In this document: positions 26,661-28,709 of the stretch, one piece after another
How the letters are laid out: every line of letters begins with the position of its first letter
Position numbering within the stretch: position 1 is the stretch's first letter
Source: a virus
Strand: one strand, 5' to 3'
IMG/VR virus record: IMGVR_UViG_3300042484_002769
Span: 1-28,709 of that record
DNA length: 28,709 nucleotides
The notes under the pieces: model-generated
The model's input: only the letters and a program-made list of their open reading frames with translations
What the model was told of the DNA's origin: nothing
Databases searched by the model: none
Position numbers and translations under genes: made by a program

Positions 26661-26672
26661 CTACAGTCATCC
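26635..26672. terminator. Bidirectional terminator-like inverted repeat
   Basis: Perfect 16-bp arms GGATGACTGTAGTTAA and TTAACTACAGTCATCC flank a 6-nt loop. They cover the end of the endonuclease gene and lie 10 bp from the nadV stop, so the hairpin could end both convergent transcripts. Confidence 0.65.
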
Positions 26673-26681
26673 TATCTATTA

Positions 26682-28277
26682 TCAGAAATTTTTAGATACA
26701 ATGTTCCTAATTTCCGATAGTGTGTATTCCTTCATAATTTTACCGTTCTTGAAAACACATTTCAGTGCGCAATTTTTCACCTCATCCCAAGTGGCTTGAT
26801 CCTTGAGAATAAACTCACCATCTTGTTCATAGACAGCAGTTAGACCCTTGGCACTCTTCTTCATACCGCTATCAGTCTTAGGATCTTTGAAGATCTCAAC
26901 ACCAACACGCTGTCCATCCTTTAGAACTTCTCCATAGGTACTCTTAACAGCAAACATGTGAGTGTCCCGTGTGACAATGGCATCTCGGGTTACAGCACCT
27001 TGATAAGTGAAGCTACCAATACCGAAGACAACATTGGTGGAAGCAAACCCCTTATCAGCAAGACGCTGACAGATTTGTTCAGCACGCTCTAGTGTGATAC
27101 TATCCCCATAGATTGCTCCAATGTGACTATCAAGAAGCTTGTATCCAGTAGTGCTTTCGGTTCCTCCGAAGATTTCCCAAAGACATTGAACCATACCCTT
27201 GACTTCAAGTTCGGTTAGTTCATCACCCTTATATTGACATTGGGCTATATACTTGTCACCGATAGTCAACTTAATATAAATCTTACCATCCTTACGAATG
27301 ATTTCATCTTCAGTATAGCCTGTAACAATCTTAACTGGATCACCACTGTCAGGACGAATAACAACCTTACCATCACGGGCAAGAATCTTATCCTTGAGAG
27401 TAGCAACAATACCACCATCAGGATCAACAACATTCCAGAAGTCCCAAGTATCAGATACGATACTGACAATACCAGATGGATAAACATCTTCAATGAGACG
27501 ACGGAAGGTTTCAACTTCATCTTCCATACCACCGAGACACATAACGCTGTGTTCTGTAGCTGCCACGCTGCCACCAATCAATTCCTTCTCACAATCAGCA
27601 TTGTAATATTCTTCAAGGAAGTCAATTGCTGGTAGAGTATCAGTTCCAGTGAATGCTAGAAGGTGAGCAGCACCACTCATACAAGCAGCTTCAAACCCAA
27701 AGTGACCACGGAAAGAGAAATCATGCCCCTGCCACGGAACAAACCCAATAGCTTCAGGAGAAGTTTCCTTAGCCCACTTTTCAAAGATCTTACGATACAT
27801 AACAGCAGTGGTAGCACTGGTACACGGACCCCAGATAGTAGTGGATAGAATGGTTTCAATGGCATTGGTTAGCCAGAAGAAACGAGCATCAGTGTTCCAG
27901 ACAACAAAGGTAGGCACACGAAGATTAACATTAGAACCTTCAGGCAAAGCCCAAATCTCCAGAGGAAGATATCCAAGAGCGTGTAGATCACGGATGTGTT
28001 GATCTCCAACATTATTCACTCCAAGATAACCAAGGAGACGACGACCATAACGAGCAGTGACAGTATCGAGAGGTAGATTGAAGAAAGTACGATTCCATTC
28101 TTCAATGAGATACTTCTTCATAAAGTATTGAAGACCAAAGGTAATCACCTTATCCAAACCATTAACCCGTGTGCCACGGGGTGTAAGATTGGAGAAGACG
28201 AGAGCTGTATTTGAGGGATATTGCATAATATGCCCAACTTTATAACCGTCCACGAGTAGAGGTGCTAATGTATTCAT
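26682..28277 (-). CDS. nadV: Nicotinamide phosphoribosyltransferase (NAMPT)
   Basis: This 531-residue enzyme joins nicotinamide and PRPP to make NMN, the rate-limiting step of NAD+ salvage. Family residues are visible: the N-terminal DGYKVGHIMQYP, D186 in GHDFSFRG, H243 in AATEHSVM (phosphorylated His in NAMPT), and R308/D310 in VIRPDSGDP. Length fits phage and bacterial NadV. It has a middle promoter with a 10-nt gap. Phage NAMPTs are known to rebuild NAD+, including against NAD-depleting defences. The last 32 residues have A-rich codons unlike the body, see the remnant at 25715. No NMN adenylyltransferase is seen in this window. Confidence 0.95.
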   Translation of the reverse strand: MNTLAPLLVDGYKVGHIMQYPSNTALVFSNLTPRGTRVNGLDKVITFGLQYFMKKYLIEEWNRTFFNLPLDTVTARYGRRLLGYLGVNNVGDQHIRDLHALGYLPLEIWALPEGSNVNLRVPTFVVWNTDARFFWLTNAIETILSTTIWGPCTSATTAVMYRKIFEKWAKETSPEAIGFVPWQGHDFSFRGHFGFEAACMSGAAHLLAFTGTDTLPAIDFLEEYYNADCEKELIGGSVAATEHSVMCLGGMEDEVETFRRLIEDVYPSGIVSIVSDTWDFWNVVDPDGGIVATLKDKILARDGKVVIRPDSGDPVKIVTGYTEDEIIRKDGKIYIKLTIGDKYIAQCQYKGDELTELEVKGMVQCLWEIFGGTESTTGYKLLDSHIGAIYGDSITLERAEQICQRLADKGFASTNVVFGIGSFTYQGAVTRDAIVTRDTHMFAVKSTYGEVLKDGQRVGVEIFKDPKTDSGMKKSAKGLTAVYEQDGEFILKDQATWDEVKNCALKCVFKNGKIMKEYTLSEIRNIVSKNF

Positions 28278-28287
28278 ATGTGTGTTT

Positions 28288-28308
28288 ATTGTATTCTAAC
28301 GTTTTATT
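28288..28308 (-). promoter_or_regulatory. Middle promoter of nadV (box + TACAAT)
   Basis: AATAAAACGTTAG, AA, TACAAT; the ATG at 28277 is 10 nt after the hexamer. Nearly identical to the promoter at 28656. Confidence 0.7.
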
Positions 28309-28325
28309 AATTTTATCAGTGTTCC

Positions 28326-28649
28326 TTACTTAGCGATCTTCAACTTGCTTACATCGACGCCAAACTTGGCAGCAATCTCATCCATAGTCAAGATGATTTC
28401 CTTAGCAGTTTTAAGAAGGAATTCTCGTTCAGTGAGCTTTTCATCATTGAGATACCAAAATTTAGTGCCATCCGCTCCTTCATAAGCTGGACCATCTTCA
28501 CGATGACGCTTTCCATTAATTCTCCATTCTTTATAACCATCAACCCATTCAATAGCGGGTCCATCTTCACGATGAAGAATAGTCATGGCTTTGTCATTGT
28601 AGTAAAACTTGCTTCCGTATGAGTTGATTTCGATGTATTGTGGGGTCAT
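28326..28649 (-). CDS. HREDGPA-repeat phage protein
   Basis: This 107-residue protein has two HREDGPA units (TILHREDGPAIEWVDGYKEW, GKRHREDGPAYEGADGTKFW), followed by a helical C-terminus (LTEREFLLKTAKEIILTMDE). Such MORN-like YYND...HREDGPA repeats recur in large phages, often in several copies; function unknown. The start is exactly 6 nt after TACAAT. The next gene to the right ends with the same KIAK-stop. Confidence 0.8.
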   Translation of the reverse strand: MTPQYIEINSYGSKFYYNDKAMTILHREDGPAIEWVDGYKEWRINGKRHREDGPAYEGADGTKFWYLNDEKLTEREFLLKTAKEIILTMDEIAAKFGVDVSKLKIAK

Positions 28650-28655
28650 GTGTTT

Positions 28656-28676
28656 ATTGTATTCTAACGTTTTATT
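28656..28676 (-). promoter_or_regulatory. Middle promoter (box + TACAAT)
   Basis: AATAAAACGTTAG, AA, TACAAT; the ATG at 28649 is exactly 6 nt after the hexamer. Confidence 0.75.
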
Positions 28677-28693
28677 AATTTTAAGAGAGTTCC

Positions 28694-28709
28694 TTACTTA
28701 GCGATCTTG
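28694..28709 (-). CDS. 3' end of a further gene, probably a paralogue of the HREDGPA gene
   Basis: Only the codons KIAK and stop are visible. They and the following GGAAC match the end of the 28326 gene, suggesting a tandem paralogue continuing beyond the window. Confidence 0.5.

Overview
The window looks like part of a large, T4-superfamily, tailed-phage genome from a Gram-negative host. The evidence is: a phage lysozyme and holin-like gene; T4-type late promoters (TAAATA); several proteins with a T4 internal-head-protein style N-terminus; many short, tightly packed genes; five tRNA genes; a phage NAMPT; and a GIY-YIG homing endonuclease. The host cannot be named. One classic sigma70 promoter (TTGACA, 18 bp, TATATT) at 8575-8604 suggests a host with a normal housekeeping sigma factor.

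Layout. Positions 1-7447 are a late, virion-related block on both strands: a lysozyme, small membrane proteins, and five loci (one frameshifted) starting with a M-x-[TS/P]-F-x-x-[FY] leader that ends in a likely prohead-protease site. They include an HEXXH metallopeptidase and two proteins resembling ADP-ribosyltransferases. Positions 7448-7784 are a gene-free, dyad-rich strand switch. From 7785 almost everything is on the minus strand. Positions 8575-8868 hold the host-type promoter and an array of nine copies of an AATAAAACGTTAG box. Positions 9053-13920 carry tRNA-Lys and tRNA-Arg, a UvrD-like helicase, a GP88-family protein and small genes. Positions 13921-24425 are an accessory run of small genes with a C5 DNA methyltransferase, a SprT-like protease, an Api92-like protein and three more tRNAs. 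Positions 24425-28709 hold a small-gene operon, the homing endonuclease and nicotinamide phosphoribosyltransferase (NAMPT).

Transcription. Twenty minus-strand units begin with AATAAAACGTTAG, two bases, then TANNNT. In 13 of them the ATG lies exactly 6 nt after TANNNT, and in 3 more it lies 7 nt after, so the transcript would start at or beside the AUG. The 12 late promoters place TAAATA 5-8 nt before the start codon. Most messages here are therefore predicted to be leaderless or nearly so. The nine array copies of the same box lack TANNNT, so they look like protein-binding sites rather than promoters.

The strongest single oddity is at nadV/NAMPT. A 32-residue remnant of a second NAMPT C-terminus lies 869 bp downstream of the intact gene's end, on the far side of an oppositely oriented GIY-YIG endonuclease gene. 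It begins at the residue corresponding to V500. Codon choice in the remnant matches the body of nadV, while the present tail of nadV is A-rich like the endonuclease. This suggests that the endonuclease invaded nadV and brought a replacement 3' end. All functional statements rest on motifs and recalled family resemblance; no searches were run.
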